A stretch of 64,000 nt of DNA from Luzula sylvatica (taxonomy: Eukaryota; Streptophyta; Magnoliopsida; Poales; Juncaceae). The position numbers and the translations under genes were made by a program. The stretch lies in assembly GCA_946800325.1 (NCBI GenBank), contig CAMPEJ010000010.1, forward strand, positions 62,001 through 126,000. The letters run 5' to 3'. The notes below the pieces were generated by a model. It was not told where the DNA came from and ran no database searches. It saw only the letters and a program-made list of their open reading frames with translations. Positions 10,201-22,528 of this stretch are shown here, in pieces; positions within the stretch are counted from its first letter, which is position 1, and the number at the start of each line of letters is the position of its first letter.

Positions 10201-13200
10201 TTTTCGATTCAAAACAAGATTTTAACGCTTTGAGGACTTCAATTAACGTGTTTTTAGATCATTTGTATCATATCTTTTAGTACATAACTTTTAACCAAAT
10301 TTTACAATCACTAAGAAAGTTGGTTTTTCGATTCAAAACAAGATTTTATCGCTTTGAGGAGTTCAAATAACGTGTTGTTAGATCATTTGTATCGTATCTT
10401 TTACTATATAACTTTTCACCAAATTTCACAAACACTAAGAAATTTGTTTTTCGATTCAAAACAAGATTTTAACGTATTGAGGAGTTCAAATAACGTGTTT
10501 TTAGATCATTTGTATCGTATCTTTTACTATATAACTTTTCACCAAATTTCACAAACACTAAGAAAGTTTGTTTTTCCATTTCAAACAAGATTTTAACGCT
10601 TTGAGGAGTTCAAATAACGTGTTTTTAGATCATTTGTATTGTATCTTTTACTACATAACTTTTCACCAAATTTTACAAACACTAAGAAAGTTTGTTTTTC
10701 GGTTCAAAACAAGATTTTAACGCTTTGAGGAGTTCAAATAACGTGTTTTTAGATCATTTGTATCGTATCTTATTTAGTACATAACTTTTCACCAAATTTC
10801 ACAAACACTAAGAAAGTTTGTTTTTCGATTCAAAACAACATTTTAACGCTTTGATGAGTTCAACTAACATGTTTTTAAATCATTTGTATCGTATCTTTTA
10901 CTACATAACTTTTCACCAAATTTTTCAAACACTAAGAAAGTTTATTTTTCGATTCCAAACAAGATTTTAACGCTTTGAGGAGTTCAAATAATGTGGTTTT
11001 AGATCATTTGTATCGTATCTTTTACAACATAACTTTTCACCAAATTTCACAAACACTGAGAAAGTTTGTTTTTCGATTCAAAACAAGATTTTAACTCTTT
11101 GAGGAGTTCAAATAACGTGTTTTTAGATCATTTGTATCGTATCTTTTACTACATAACTTTTCACCAAATATTACAAACACTTAGAAAGTTGTTTTTCGAT
11201 TCAAAACAAGATTTTAACGCTTTGAGTAGTTCAAATAACCTGTTTTTAGATCATTTGTATCGTATCTTTTACAACATAACTTTTCACCAAATTTTACAAA
11301 CACTAAGAAAGTATGATTTTCGATTTCAAAACAAGATTTTAACGCTTTGAGGAGTTCAAATAACGTGTTTTTAGATCATTTGTATCGTATCTTTTAGTAC
11401 ATAACTTTTCACCAAATTTCACAAACACTAAGAAAGTTCGTTTTTCGATTCAAAACAAGATTTTAACGCTTCGAGGAGTTCAAATAACATGTTTTTAGAT
11501 CATTTGTATCGTATCTTTTACTACATAACTTTTCACCAAATTTCACAAACACTAAGAAAGTTTGTTTTTCGATTCAAAACAAAATTTTAACGCTTTGAGG
11601 AGTTCAAATAACGTGTTTTTAGGTCATTTGTATCGTATCTTTTAGTACATAACTTTTCACCAAATTTTACAATCACTAAGAAAGTTTGTTTTTCGATTCA
11701 AAACAAGATTTTAACGCTTTGAGTAGTTCAAATAACCTGTTTTTAGATCATTTGTATCGTATCTTTTACTACATAACTTTTCACCAAATTTCACAAACAC
11801 TAAGAAAGTTTGTTTTTCGATTCAAAACAAGATTTTAACGCTTTGAGGAGCTCAAATAACGGGTTTTTAGATCATTTGTATCGTATATTTTACTACATAA
11901 CTTTTCACCAAATTTCAGAAACACTAAGAAAGTTTGTTTTTCGATTTCAAAACAAGATTTTAACGCTTGGAGGAGTTCAAATAACGTGTTTTTAGATCAT
12001 TTGTATCGTATCTTTTACTGCATAACTTTTCACCAAATTTTACAAACACTAAGAAAGTTTGTTTTTCGATTCAAAACAAGATTTTAACGCTTTGAGTAGT
12101 TCAAATAACCTGTTTTTAGATCATTTGTATCGCATCTTTTACTACATAACTTTTCACCAAATTTCACAAACACTAAGAAAGTTTGTTTTCCGATTCAAAA
12201 CAAGATTTTAACGCTTTGAGGAGTTCAAATAACGTGTTTTTAGATAATTTGTATCGTATCTTTTACTACATAACTTTTCACCAAATTTCACAAACACTAA
12301 GAAAGTTTGTTTTTCGATTCAAAACAAGATTTTAACGCTTTAAGGAGTTCAAATAACGTGTTTTTAGATCATTTGTATCATATCTTTTAGTACATAACTT
12401 TTCACCAAATTTTACAATCACTAAGAAAGTTTGTTTTTCGATTCAAAACAAGATTTTATCGCTTTGAGGAGTTCAAATAACGTGTTGTTAGATCATTTGT
12501 ATCGTATCTTTTACTATATAACTTTTCACCAAATTTCACAAACACTAAAAAATTTGTTTTTCGATTCAAAACAAGATTTTAACGCATTGAGGAGTTCAAA
12601 TAACGTGTTTTTAGATCATTTGTATCGTATCTTTTACTATATAACTTTTCACCAAATTTCACAAACACTAAGAAAGTTTGTTTTTCGATTTCAAACAAGA
12701 TTTTAACGCTTTGAGGAGTTCAAATAATGTGTTTTTAGATCATTTGTATCGTATCTTTTACAACATAACTTTTCACCAAATTTCACAAACACTGAGAAAG
12801 TTTGTTTTTCGATTCAAAACAAGATTTTATATCTTTGAAGAGTTCAAATAACGTGTTTTTAGATCATTTGTATAGTATCTTTTACAACATAACTTTTCAC
12901 CAAATTTCACAAACACTGAGAAAGTTTGTTTTTCGATTCAAAACAAGATTTTAACTCTTTGAGGAGTTCAAATAACTTGTTTTTAGATCATTTGTATCGT
13001 ATCTTTTACTACATAACTTTTCCCCAAATTTTACAAACACTAAGAAAGTATGTTTTTGGATTTCAAAACAAGATTTTAACGCTTTGAGGATTCAAATAAC
13101 GTGTTTTTATATCATTTGTATCGTATCTTTTAGTACATAACTTTTCACCAAATTTCACAAACACTAAGAAAGTTTGTTTTTCGGTTCAAAACAAGATTTT

Positions 13201-13254
13201 AACGCTTTGAGGAGTTCAAATAACGGGTTTTTAGATCATTTGTTTCGTATCTTT
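7257..13254 (+). repeat. Mosaic satellite block between HOR A and HOR B
   Basis: About 48 monomers with no single tandem period. Identifiable pieces: 7202-7587 repeats 1-386. About 7990-8230 matches about 540-780 at an offset of 7451, including TATCTCTTTGAAGAG and TGTATAGTATC. About 10600-11400 carries the HOR A string, with the 126-bp monomer near 10645-10770, AACTAACATG near 10860 and GTTTATTTTT near 10941. About 11430-12700 matches 1000-2270 at an offset of 10429. About 12431-13180 matches 13672-14420 at an offset near 1241. A private 1-bp deletion near 11190 (AAAGTTGTTTTTCG) extends a spurious 94-codon frame at 11066-11350. No gene seen. Confidence 0.8.
8736..8751 (+). repeat. Palindromic variant AACTCTTTGAAGAGTT
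   Basis: In the monomer class with AACTC and GAAGAG the sequence AACTCTTTGAAGAGTT has perfect 7-bp arms around a TG centre. It recurs at 24001-24016 and near 24750, 29215, 29958, 31449, 35290, 37513, 39121, 40729, 42338, 44440, 46050, 48151, 51745 and 56584. Related monomers with GAGGAG keep the dyad apart from one position. It may form a short hairpin on a single strand; whether it does anything is unknown. Confidence 0.7.
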
Positions 13255-16200
13255 TACTACATAACTTTTCACCAAATTTTACAAACACTAAGAAAGTATG
13301 TTTTTCGATTTCAAAACAAGATTTTAACGCTTTGAGGAGTTCAAATAACGTGTTTTTATATGATTTGTATTGTATCTTTTAGTACATAACTTTTCACCAA
13401 ATTTCACAAACACTAAGAAAGTTTGTTTTCCGATTCAAAACAAGATTTTAACGCTTTGAGGAGTTCAAATAACTGGTTTTTAGATCATTTGTATCGTATC
13501 TTTTACTACATAACTTTTCACCAAATTTCACAAACACTAAGAAAGTTTGTTTTTTTGATTCAAAACAAGATTTTAACGCTTTGAGGAGTTCAAATAATGT
13601 GTTTTTAGATCATTTGTGTCATATCTTTTAGTACATAACTTTTCACCAAATTTTACAATCACTAAGAAAGTTTGTTTTTCGATTCAAAACAAGATTTTAT
13701 CGCTTTGAGGAGTTCAAATAACGTGTTGTTAGATCATTTGTATCGTATCTTTTACTATATAACTTTTCACCAAATTTCACAAACACTAAGAAATTTGTTT
13801 TTCGATTCAAAACAAGATTTTAACGCATTGAGGAGTTCAAATAACGTGTTTTTAGATCATTTGTATCGTATATTTTACTATATAACTTTTCACCAAATTT
13901 CGCAAACACTAAGAAAGTTTGTTTTTCGATTTCAAACAAGATTTTAACGCTTTGAGGAGTTCAAATAATGTGTTTTTAGATCATTTGTATCGTATCTTTT
14001 ACAACATAACTTTTCACCAAATTTCACAAACACTGAGAAAGTTTGTTTTTCGATTCAAAACAAGATTTTATCTCTTTGAAGAGTTCAAATAACGTGTTTT
14101 TAGATCATTTGTATAGTATCTTTTACAACATAACTTTTCACCAAATTTCACAAACACTGAGAAAGTTTGTTTTTCGATTCAAAACAAGATTTTAACTCTT
14201 TGAGGAGTTCAAATAACTTGTTTTTAGATCATTTGTATCGTATCTTTTACTACATAACTTTTCACCAAATTTTACAAACACTAAGAAAGTATGTTTTTGG
14301 ATTTCAAAACAAGATTTTAACGCTTTGAGGAGTTCAAATAACGTGTTTTTATATCATTTGTATCGTATCTTTTAGTACATAACTTTTCACCAAATGTCAC
14401 AAACACTAAGAAAGTTTGTTTTTCGATTCAAAACAAGATTTTAACTCTTTGAGGACTTCAAATAACTTGTTTTTAGATCATTTGTTTCGTATCTTTTACT
14501 ACATAACTTTTCACCAAATTTTACAAACACTAAGAAAGTATGTTTTTCGATTTCAAAACAAGATTTTAACGCTTTGAGGAGTTCAAATAACGTGTTTTTA
14601 TATCATTTGTATTGTATCTTTTAGTACATAACTTTTCACCAAATTTCACAAACACTAAGAAAGTTTGTTTTCCGATTCAAAACAAGATTTTAACGCTTTG
14701 AGGAGTTCAAATAACGGGTTTTTAGATCATTTGTATCGTATCTTTTACTACATAACTTTTCACCAAATTTCACAAACACTAAGAAAGTTTGTTTTTTTGA
14801 TTCAAAACAAGATTTTAACGCTTTGAGGAGTTCAAATAATGTGTTTTTAGATCATTTGTGTCATATCTTTTAGTACATAACTTTTCACCAAATTTTACAA
14901 TCACTAAGAAAGTTTGTTTTTCGATTCAAAACAAGATTTTATCACTTTGAGGAGTTCAAATAACGTGTTGTTAAATCATTTGTATCGTATCTTTTACTAT
15001 ATAACTTTTCACCAAATTTCACAAACACTAAGAAATTTGTTTTTCGATTCAAAACAAGATTTTAACGCATTGAGGAGTTCAAATAACGTGTTTTTAGATC
15101 ATTTGTATCGTATATTTTACTATATAACTTTTCACCAAATTTCACAAACACTAAGAAAGTTTGTTTTTCGATTTCAAACAAGATTTTAACGCTTTGAGGA
15201 GTTCAAATAATGTGTTTTTAGATCATTTGTATCGTATCTTTTACAGCATAACTTTTCACCAAATTTCACAAACACTGAGAAAGTTTGTTTTTCGATTCAA
15301 AAAAAGATTTTAACTCTTTGAGGAGTTCAAATAACGTGTTTTTAGATCATTTGCATCGTATCTTTTACTACATAACTTTTCACCAAATTTTACAAACACT
15401 TAGAAAGTTTGTTTTTCGATTCAAAACAAGATTTTAACGCTTTGAGTAGTTCAAATAACCTGTTTTTAGATCATTTATATCGTATCTTTTACTACATAAC
15501 TTTTCACCAAATTTTACAAACACTAAGAAAGTTTGTTTTTCGATTTCAAAACAAGATTTTAACGCTTTGAGGAGTTCAAATAACGTGTTTTTAGATCATT
15601 TGTATCGTATCTTTTAGTACATAACTTTTCACCAAATTTCACAAACACTAAGAAAGTTTGTTTTTCGATTCAAAACAAGATTTTAACGCTTTGAGGAGTT
15701 CAAATAACATGTTTTTAGATCATTTGTATCGTATCTTTTACTACATAACTTTTCACCAAATTTCACAAACACTAAGAAAGTTTGTTTTCCGATTCAAAAC
15801 AAGATTTTAACGGTTTGAGGAGTTCAAATAACGGGTTTTTAGATCATTTGTATCGTATCTTTTACTACATAACTTTTCACCAAATTTCACAAACACTAAG
15901 AAAGTTTGTTTTTCGATTCAAAACAAGATTTTAACGCTTTGAGGACTTCAAATAACGTGTTTTTAGATCATTTGTATCATATCTTTTAGTACATAACTTT
16001 GCACCAAATTTTACAATCACTAAGAAAGTTTGTTTTTCCATTCAAAACAAGATTTTATCGCTTTGAGGAGTTCAAATAACGTGTTGTTAGATCATTTGTA
16101 TCGTATCTTTTACTATATAACTTTTCACCAAATTTCACAAACACTAAGAAATTTGTTTTTCGATTCAAAACAAGATTTTAACGCATTGAGGAGTTCAAAT

Positions 16201-16357
16201 AACGTGTTTTTAGATCATTTGTATCGTATCTTTTACTATATAACTTTTCACCAAATTTCACAAACACTAAGAAAGTTTGTTTTTCCATTTCAAACAAGAT
16301 TTTAACGCTTTGAGGAGTTCAAATAACGTGTTTTTAGATCATTTGTATTGTATCTTT
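13255..16357 (+). repeat. HOR B, copy 1 (25 monomers, 3103 bp)
   Basis: First of two tandem copies with period 3103 bp (25 x 124 + 3). Marker dimers at 13672, 14914 and 16030 reappear at 16775, 18017 and 19133. The rare TATATGATTTGTATTG near 13356 reappears near 16459. Other shared rare marks are TTTTTTTGATTC (about 13551 and 16654), TTTGTGTCATATC (about 13615 and 16718), AAATGTCAC (about 14393 and 17496) and TTTGCACC (about 16000 and 19103). The left boundary is placed where TTTGTTTCG (about 13243) stops matching TTTGTATTG (about 16346). No gene seen. Confidence 0.88.
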
Positions 16358-19300
16358 TACTACATAACTTTTCACCAAATTTTACAAACACTAAGAAAGT
16401 ATGTTTTTCGATTTCAAAACAAGATTTTAACGCTTTGAGGAGTTCAAATAACGTGTTTTTATATGATTTGTATTGTATCTTTTAGTACATAACTTTTCAC
16501 CAAATTTCACAAACACTAAGAAAGTTTGTTTTCCGATTCAAAACAAGATTTTAACGCTTTGAGGAGTTCAAATAACTGGTTTTTAGATCATTTGTATCGT
16601 ATCTTTTACTACATAACTTTTCACCAAATTTCACAAACACTAAGAAAGTTTGTTTTTTTGATTCAAAACAAGATTTTAACGCTTTGAGGAGTTCAAATAA
16701 TGTGTTTTTAGATCATTTGTGTCATATCTTTTAGTACATAACTTTTCACCAAATTTTACAATCACTAAGAAAGTTTGTTTTTCGATTCAAAACAAGATTT
16801 TATCGCTTTGAGGAGTTCAAATAACGTGTTGTTAGATCATTTGTATCGTATCTTTTACTATATAACTTTTCACCAAATTTCACAAACACTAAGAAATTTG
16901 TTTTTCGATTCAAAACAAGATTTTAACGCATTGAGGAGTTCAAATAACGTGTTTTTAGATCATTTGTATCGTATATTTTACTATATAACTTTTCACCAAA
17001 TTTCGCAAACACTAAGAAAGTTTGTTTTTCGATTTCAAACAAGATTTTAACGCTTTGAGGAGTTCAAATAATGTGTTTTTAGATCATTTGTATCGTATCT
17101 TTTACAACATAACTTTTCACCAAATTTCACAAACACTGAGAAAGTTTGTTTTTCGATTCAAAACAAGATTTTATCTCTTTGAAGAGTTCAAATAACGTGT
17201 TTTTAGATCATTTGTATAGTATCTTTTACAACATAACTTTTCACCAAATTTCACAAACACTGAGAAAGTTTGTTTTTCGATTCAAAACAAGATTTTAACT
17301 CTTTGAGGAGTTCAAATAACTTGTTTTTAGATCATTTGTATCGTATCTTTTACTACATAACTTTTCACCAAATTTTACAAACACTAAGAAAGTATGTTTT
17401 TGGATTTCAAAACAAGATTTTAACGCTTTGAGGAGTTCAAATAACGTGTTTTTATATCATTTGTATCGTATCTTTTAGTACATAACTTTTCACCAAATGT
17501 CACAAACACTAAGAAAGTTTGTTTTTCGATTCAAAACAAGATTTTAACTCTTTGAGGACTTCAAATAACTTGTTTTTAGATCATTTGTTTCGTATCTTTT
17601 ACTACATAACTTTTCACCAAATTTTACAAACACTAAGAAAGTATGTTTTTCGATTTCAAAACAAGATTTTAACGCTTTGAGGAGTTCAAATAACGTGTTT
17701 TTATATCATTTGTATTGTATCTTTTAGTACATAACTTTTCACCAAATTTCACAAACACTAAGAAAGTTTGTTTTCCGATTCAAAACAAGATTTTAACGCT
17801 TTGAGGAGTTCAAATAACGGGTTTTTAGATCATTTGTATCGTATCTTTTACTACATAACTTTTCACCAAATTTCACAAACACTAAGAAAGTTTGTTTTTT
17901 TGATTCAAAACAAGATTTTAACGCTTTGAGGAGTTCAAATAATGTGTTTTTAGATCATTTGTGTCATATCTTTTAGTACATAACTTTTCACCAAATTTTA
18001 CAATCACTAAGAAAGTTTGTTTTTCGATTCAAAACAAGATTTTATCACTTTGAGGAGTTCAAATAACGTGTTGTTAAATCATTTGTATCGTATCTTTTAC
18101 TATATAACTTTTCACCAAATTTCACAAACACTAAGAAATTTGTTTTTCGATTCAAAACAAGATTTTAACGCATTGAGGAGTTCAAATAACGTGTTTTTAG
18201 ATCATTTGTATCGTATATTTTACTATATAACTTTTCACCAAATTTCACAAACACTAAGAAAGTTTGTTTTTCGATTTCAAACAAGATTTTAACGCTTTGA
18301 GGAGTTCAAATAATGTGTTTTTAGATCATTTGTATCGTATCTTTTACAGCATAACTTTTCACCAAATTTCACAAACACTGAGAAAGTTTGTTTTTCGATT
18401 CAAAAAAAGATTTTAACTCTTTGAGGAGTTCAAATAACGTGTTTTTAGATCATTTGCATCGTATCTTTTACTACATAACTTTTCACCAAATTTTACAAAC
18501 ACTTAGAAAGTTTGTTTTTCGATTCAAAACAAGATTTTAACGCTTTGAGTAGTTCAAATAACCTGTTTTTAGATCATTTATATCGTATCTTTTACTACAT
18601 AACTTTTCACCAAATTTTACAAACACTAAGAAAGTTTGTTTTTCGATTTCAAAACAAGATTTTAACGCTTTGAGGAGTTCAAATAACGTGTTTTTAGATC
18701 ATTTGTATCGTATCTTTTAGTACATAACTTTTCACCAAATTTCACAAACACTAAGAAAGTTTGTTTTTCGATTCAAAACAAGATTTTAACGCTTTGAGGA
18801 GTTCAAATAACATGTTTTTAGATCATTTGTATCGTATCTTTTACTACATAACTTTTCACCAAATTTCACAAACACTAAGAAAGTTTGTTTTCCGATTCAA
18901 AACAAGATTTTAACGGTTTGAGGAGTTCAAATAACGGGTTTTTAGATCATTTGTATCGTATCTTTTACTACATAACTTTTCACCAAATTTCACAAACACT
19001 AAGAAAGTTTGTTTTTCGATTCAAAACAAGATTTTAACGCTTTGAGGACTTCAAATAACGTGTTTTTAGATCATTTGTATCATATCTTTTAGTACATAAC
19101 TTTGCACCAAATTTTACAATCACTAAGAAAGTTTGTTTTTCCATTCAAAACAAGATTTTATCGCTTTGAGGAGTTCAAATAACGTGTTGTTAGATCATTT
19201 GTATCGTATCTTTTACTATATAACTTTTCACCAAATTTCACAAACACTAAGAAATTTGTTTTTCGATTCAAAACAAGATTTTAACGCATTGAGGAGTTCA

Positions 19301-19460
19301 AATAACGTGTTTTTAGATCATTTGTATCGTATCTTTTACTATATAACTTTTCACCAAATTTCACAAACACTAAGAAAGTTTGTTTTTCCATTTCAAACAA
19401 GATTTTAACGCTTTGAGGAGTTCAAATAACGTGTTTTTAGATCATTTGTATTGTATCTTT
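16358..19460 (+). repeat. HOR B, copy 2 (3103 bp)
   Basis: Second tandem copy of the 25-monomer unit, nearly identical to copy 1 by eye. Identity continues a little past the nominal end. It stops near 19502, where AAAGTTTG replaces the AAAGTATG seen at the equivalent place in copy 2 itself (about 16399). Its right third (from 17811) was duplicated again as part of HOR C, so the C duplication is probably younger than, or overlapped, the B duplication. No gene seen. Confidence 0.88.
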
Positions 19461-20169
19461 TACTACATAACTTTTCACCAAATTTTACAAACACTAAGAA
19501 AGTTTGTTTTTCGATTCAAAACAAGATTTTAACACTTTGAGGAGTTCAAATAACGTGTTTTTAGATCATTTGTATCGTATCTTATTTAGTACATAACTTT
19601 TCACCAAATTTCACAAACACTAAGAAAGTTTGTTTTTCGATTCAAAACAACATTTTAACGCTTTGAGGAGTTCAACTAACATGTTTTTAAATCATTTGTA
19701 TCGTATCTTTTACTACATAACTTTTCACCAAATTTTTCAAACACTAAGAAAGTTTATTTTTCGATTCCAAACAAGATTTTAACGCTTTGAGGTGTTCAAA
19801 TAATGTGGTTTTAGATCATTTGTATCGTATCTTTTACAACATAACTTTTCACCAAATTTCACAAACACTGAGAAAGTTTGTTTTTCGATTCAAAACAAGA
19901 TTTTAACTCTTTGAGGAGTTCAAATAACGTGTTTTTAGATCATTTGTATCGTATCTTTTACTACATAACTTTTCACCAAATTTTACAAACACTTAGAAAG
20001 TTTGTTTTTCGATTCAAAACAAGATTTTAACGCTTTGAGTAGTTCAAATAACCTGTTTTTAGATCATTTGTATCGTATCTTTTACAACATAACTTTTCAC
20101 CAAATTTTACAAACACTAAGAAAGTATGTTTTTCGATTTCAAAACAAGATTTTAACGCATTGAGGAATT
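17811..20169 (+). repeat. HOR C, copy 1 (19 monomers, 2359 bp)
   Basis: First copy of a 2359-bp tandem duplication (19 x 124 + 3) that overlaps the right part of HOR B copy 2. The marker dimers at 18017 and 19133 are repeated at 20376 and 21492. It contains the TTGTTAAATC variant (about 18071), CAGCATAAC (about 18347), TTTGCATCG (about 18454), TTTATATCG (about 18577) and the 126-bp monomer near 19582. The right end is a hybrid monomer reading CGCATTGAGGAATTC then AACGGG. Confidence 0.87.
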
Positions 20170-22528
20170 CAAATAACGGGTTTTTAGATCATTTGTATCG
20201 TATCTTTTACTACATAACTTTTCACCAAATTTCACAAACACTAAGAAAGTTTGTTTTTTTGATTCAAAACAAGATTTTAACGCTTTGAGGAGTTCAAATA
20301 ATGTGTTTTTAGATCATTTGTGTCATATCTTTTAGTACATAACTTTTCACCAAATTTTACAATCACTAAGAAAGTTTGTTTTTCGATTCAAAACAAGATT
20401 TTATCACTTTGAGGAGTTCAAATAACGTGTTGTTAAATCATTTGTATCGTATCTTTTACTATATAACTTTTCACCAAATTTCACAAACACTAAGAAATTT
20501 GTTTTTCGATTCAAAACAAGATTTTAACGCATTGAGGAGTTCAAATAACGTGTTTTTAGATCATTTGTATCGTATATTTTACTATATAACTTTTCACCAA
20601 ATTTCACAAACACTAAGAAAGTTTGTTTTTCGATTTCAAACAAGATTTTAACGCTTTGAGGAGTTCAAATAATGTGTTTTTAGATCATTTGTATCGTATC
20701 TTTTACAGCATAACTTTTCACCAAATTTCACAAACACTGAGAAAGTTTGTTTTTCGATTCAAAAAAAGATTTTAACTCTTTGAGGAGTTCAAATAACGTG
20801 TTTTTAGATCATTTGCATCGTATCTTTTACTACAAAACTTTTCACCAAATTTTACAAACACTTAGAAAGTTTGTTTTTCGATTCAAAACAAGATTTTAAC
20901 GCTTTGAGTAGTTCAAATAACCTGTTTTTAGATCATTTATATCGTATCTTTTACTACATAACTTTTCACCAAATTTTACAAACACTAAGAAAGTTTGTTT
21001 TTCGATTTCAAAACAAGATTTTAACGCTTTGAGGAGTTCAAATAACGTGTTTTTAGATCATTTGTATCGTATCTTTTAGTACATAACTTTTCACCAAATT
21101 TCACAAACACTAAGAAAGTTTGTTTTTCGATTCAAAACAAGATTTTAACGCTTTGAGGAGTTCAAATAACATGTTTTTAGATCATTTGTATCGTATCTTT
21201 TACTACATAACTTTTCACCAAATTTCACAAACACTAAGAAAGTTTGTTTTCCGATTCAAAACAAGATTTTAACGCTTTGAGGAGTTCAAATAACGGGTTT
21301 TTAGATCATTTGTATCGTATCTTTTACTACATAACTTTTCACCAAATTTCACAAACACTAAGAAAGTTTGTTTTTCGATTCAAAACAAGATTTTAACGCT
21401 TTGAGGACTTCAAATAACGTGTTTTTAGATCATTTGTATCATATCTTTTAGTACATAACTTTGCACCAAATTTTACAATCACTAAGAAAGTTTGTTTTTC
21501 CATTCAAAACAAGATTTTATCGCTTTGAGGAGTTCAAATAACGTGTTGTTAGATCATTTGTATCGTATCTTTTACTATATAACTTTTCACCAAATTTCAC
21601 AAACACTAAGAAATTTGTTTTTCGATTCAAAACAAGATTTTAACGCATTGAGGAGTTCAAATAACGTGTTTTTAGATCATTTGTATCGTATCTTTTACTA
21701 TATAACTTTTCACCAAATTTCACAAACACTAAGAAAGTTTGTTTTTCCATTTCAAACAAGATTTTAACGCTTTGAGGAGTTCAAATAACGTGTTTTTAGA
21801 TCATTTGTATTGTATCTTTTACTACATAACTTTTCACCAAATTTTACAAACACTAAGAAAGTTTGTTTTTCGATTCAAAACAAGATTTTAACACTTTGAG
21901 GAGTTCAAATAACGTGTTTTTAGATCATTTGTATCGTATCTTATTTAGTACATAACTTTTCACCAAATTTCACAAACACTAAGAAAGTTTGTTTTTCGAT
22001 TCAAAACAACATTTTAACGCTTTGAGGAGTTCAACTAACATGTTTTTAAATCATTTGTATCGTATCTTTTACTACATAACTTTTCACCAAATTTTTCAAA
22101 CACTAAGAAAGTTTATTTTTCGATTCCAAACAAGATTTTAACGCTTTGAGGTGTTCAAATAATGTGGTTTTAGATCATTTGTATCGTATCTTTTACAACA
22201 TAACTTTTCACCAAATTTCACAAACACTGAGAAAGTTTGTTTTTCGATTCAAAACAAGATTTTAACTCTTTGAGGAGTTCAAATAACGTGTTTTTAGATC
22301 ATTTGTATCGTATCTTTTACTACATAACTTTTCACCAAATTTTACAAACACTTAGAAAGTTTGTTTTTCGATTCAAAACAAGATTTTAACGCTTTGAGTA
22401 GTTCAAATAACCTGTTTTTAGATCATTTGTATCGTATCTTTTACAACATAACTTTTCACCAAATTTTACAAACACTAAGAAAGTATGTTTTTCGATTTCA
22501 AAACAAGATTTTAACGCTTTGAGGAGTT
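20170..22528 (+). repeat. HOR C, copy 2 (2359 bp)
   Basis: Second copy. It starts in the middle of the hybrid monomer whose left part is the 125-bp AAAGTATG/GATTTCAAAAC type and whose right part is AACGGG. A private change is TACAAAAC near 20832, where copy 1 has TACATAAC. It ends near 22518-22528, where CGCTTTGAGG replaces the CGCATTGAGGAA of the junction. The same interval is also the left part of segment D copy 1. No gene seen. Confidence 0.87.

Noticed and set aside
20160..20175. GAATTC in the HOR C junction monomer as a functional site
   Set aside because: It is a single-base change (GGAGTTC to GGAATTC) in a hybrid monomer. It is useful as a possible landmark restriction site, but nothing suggests a function.
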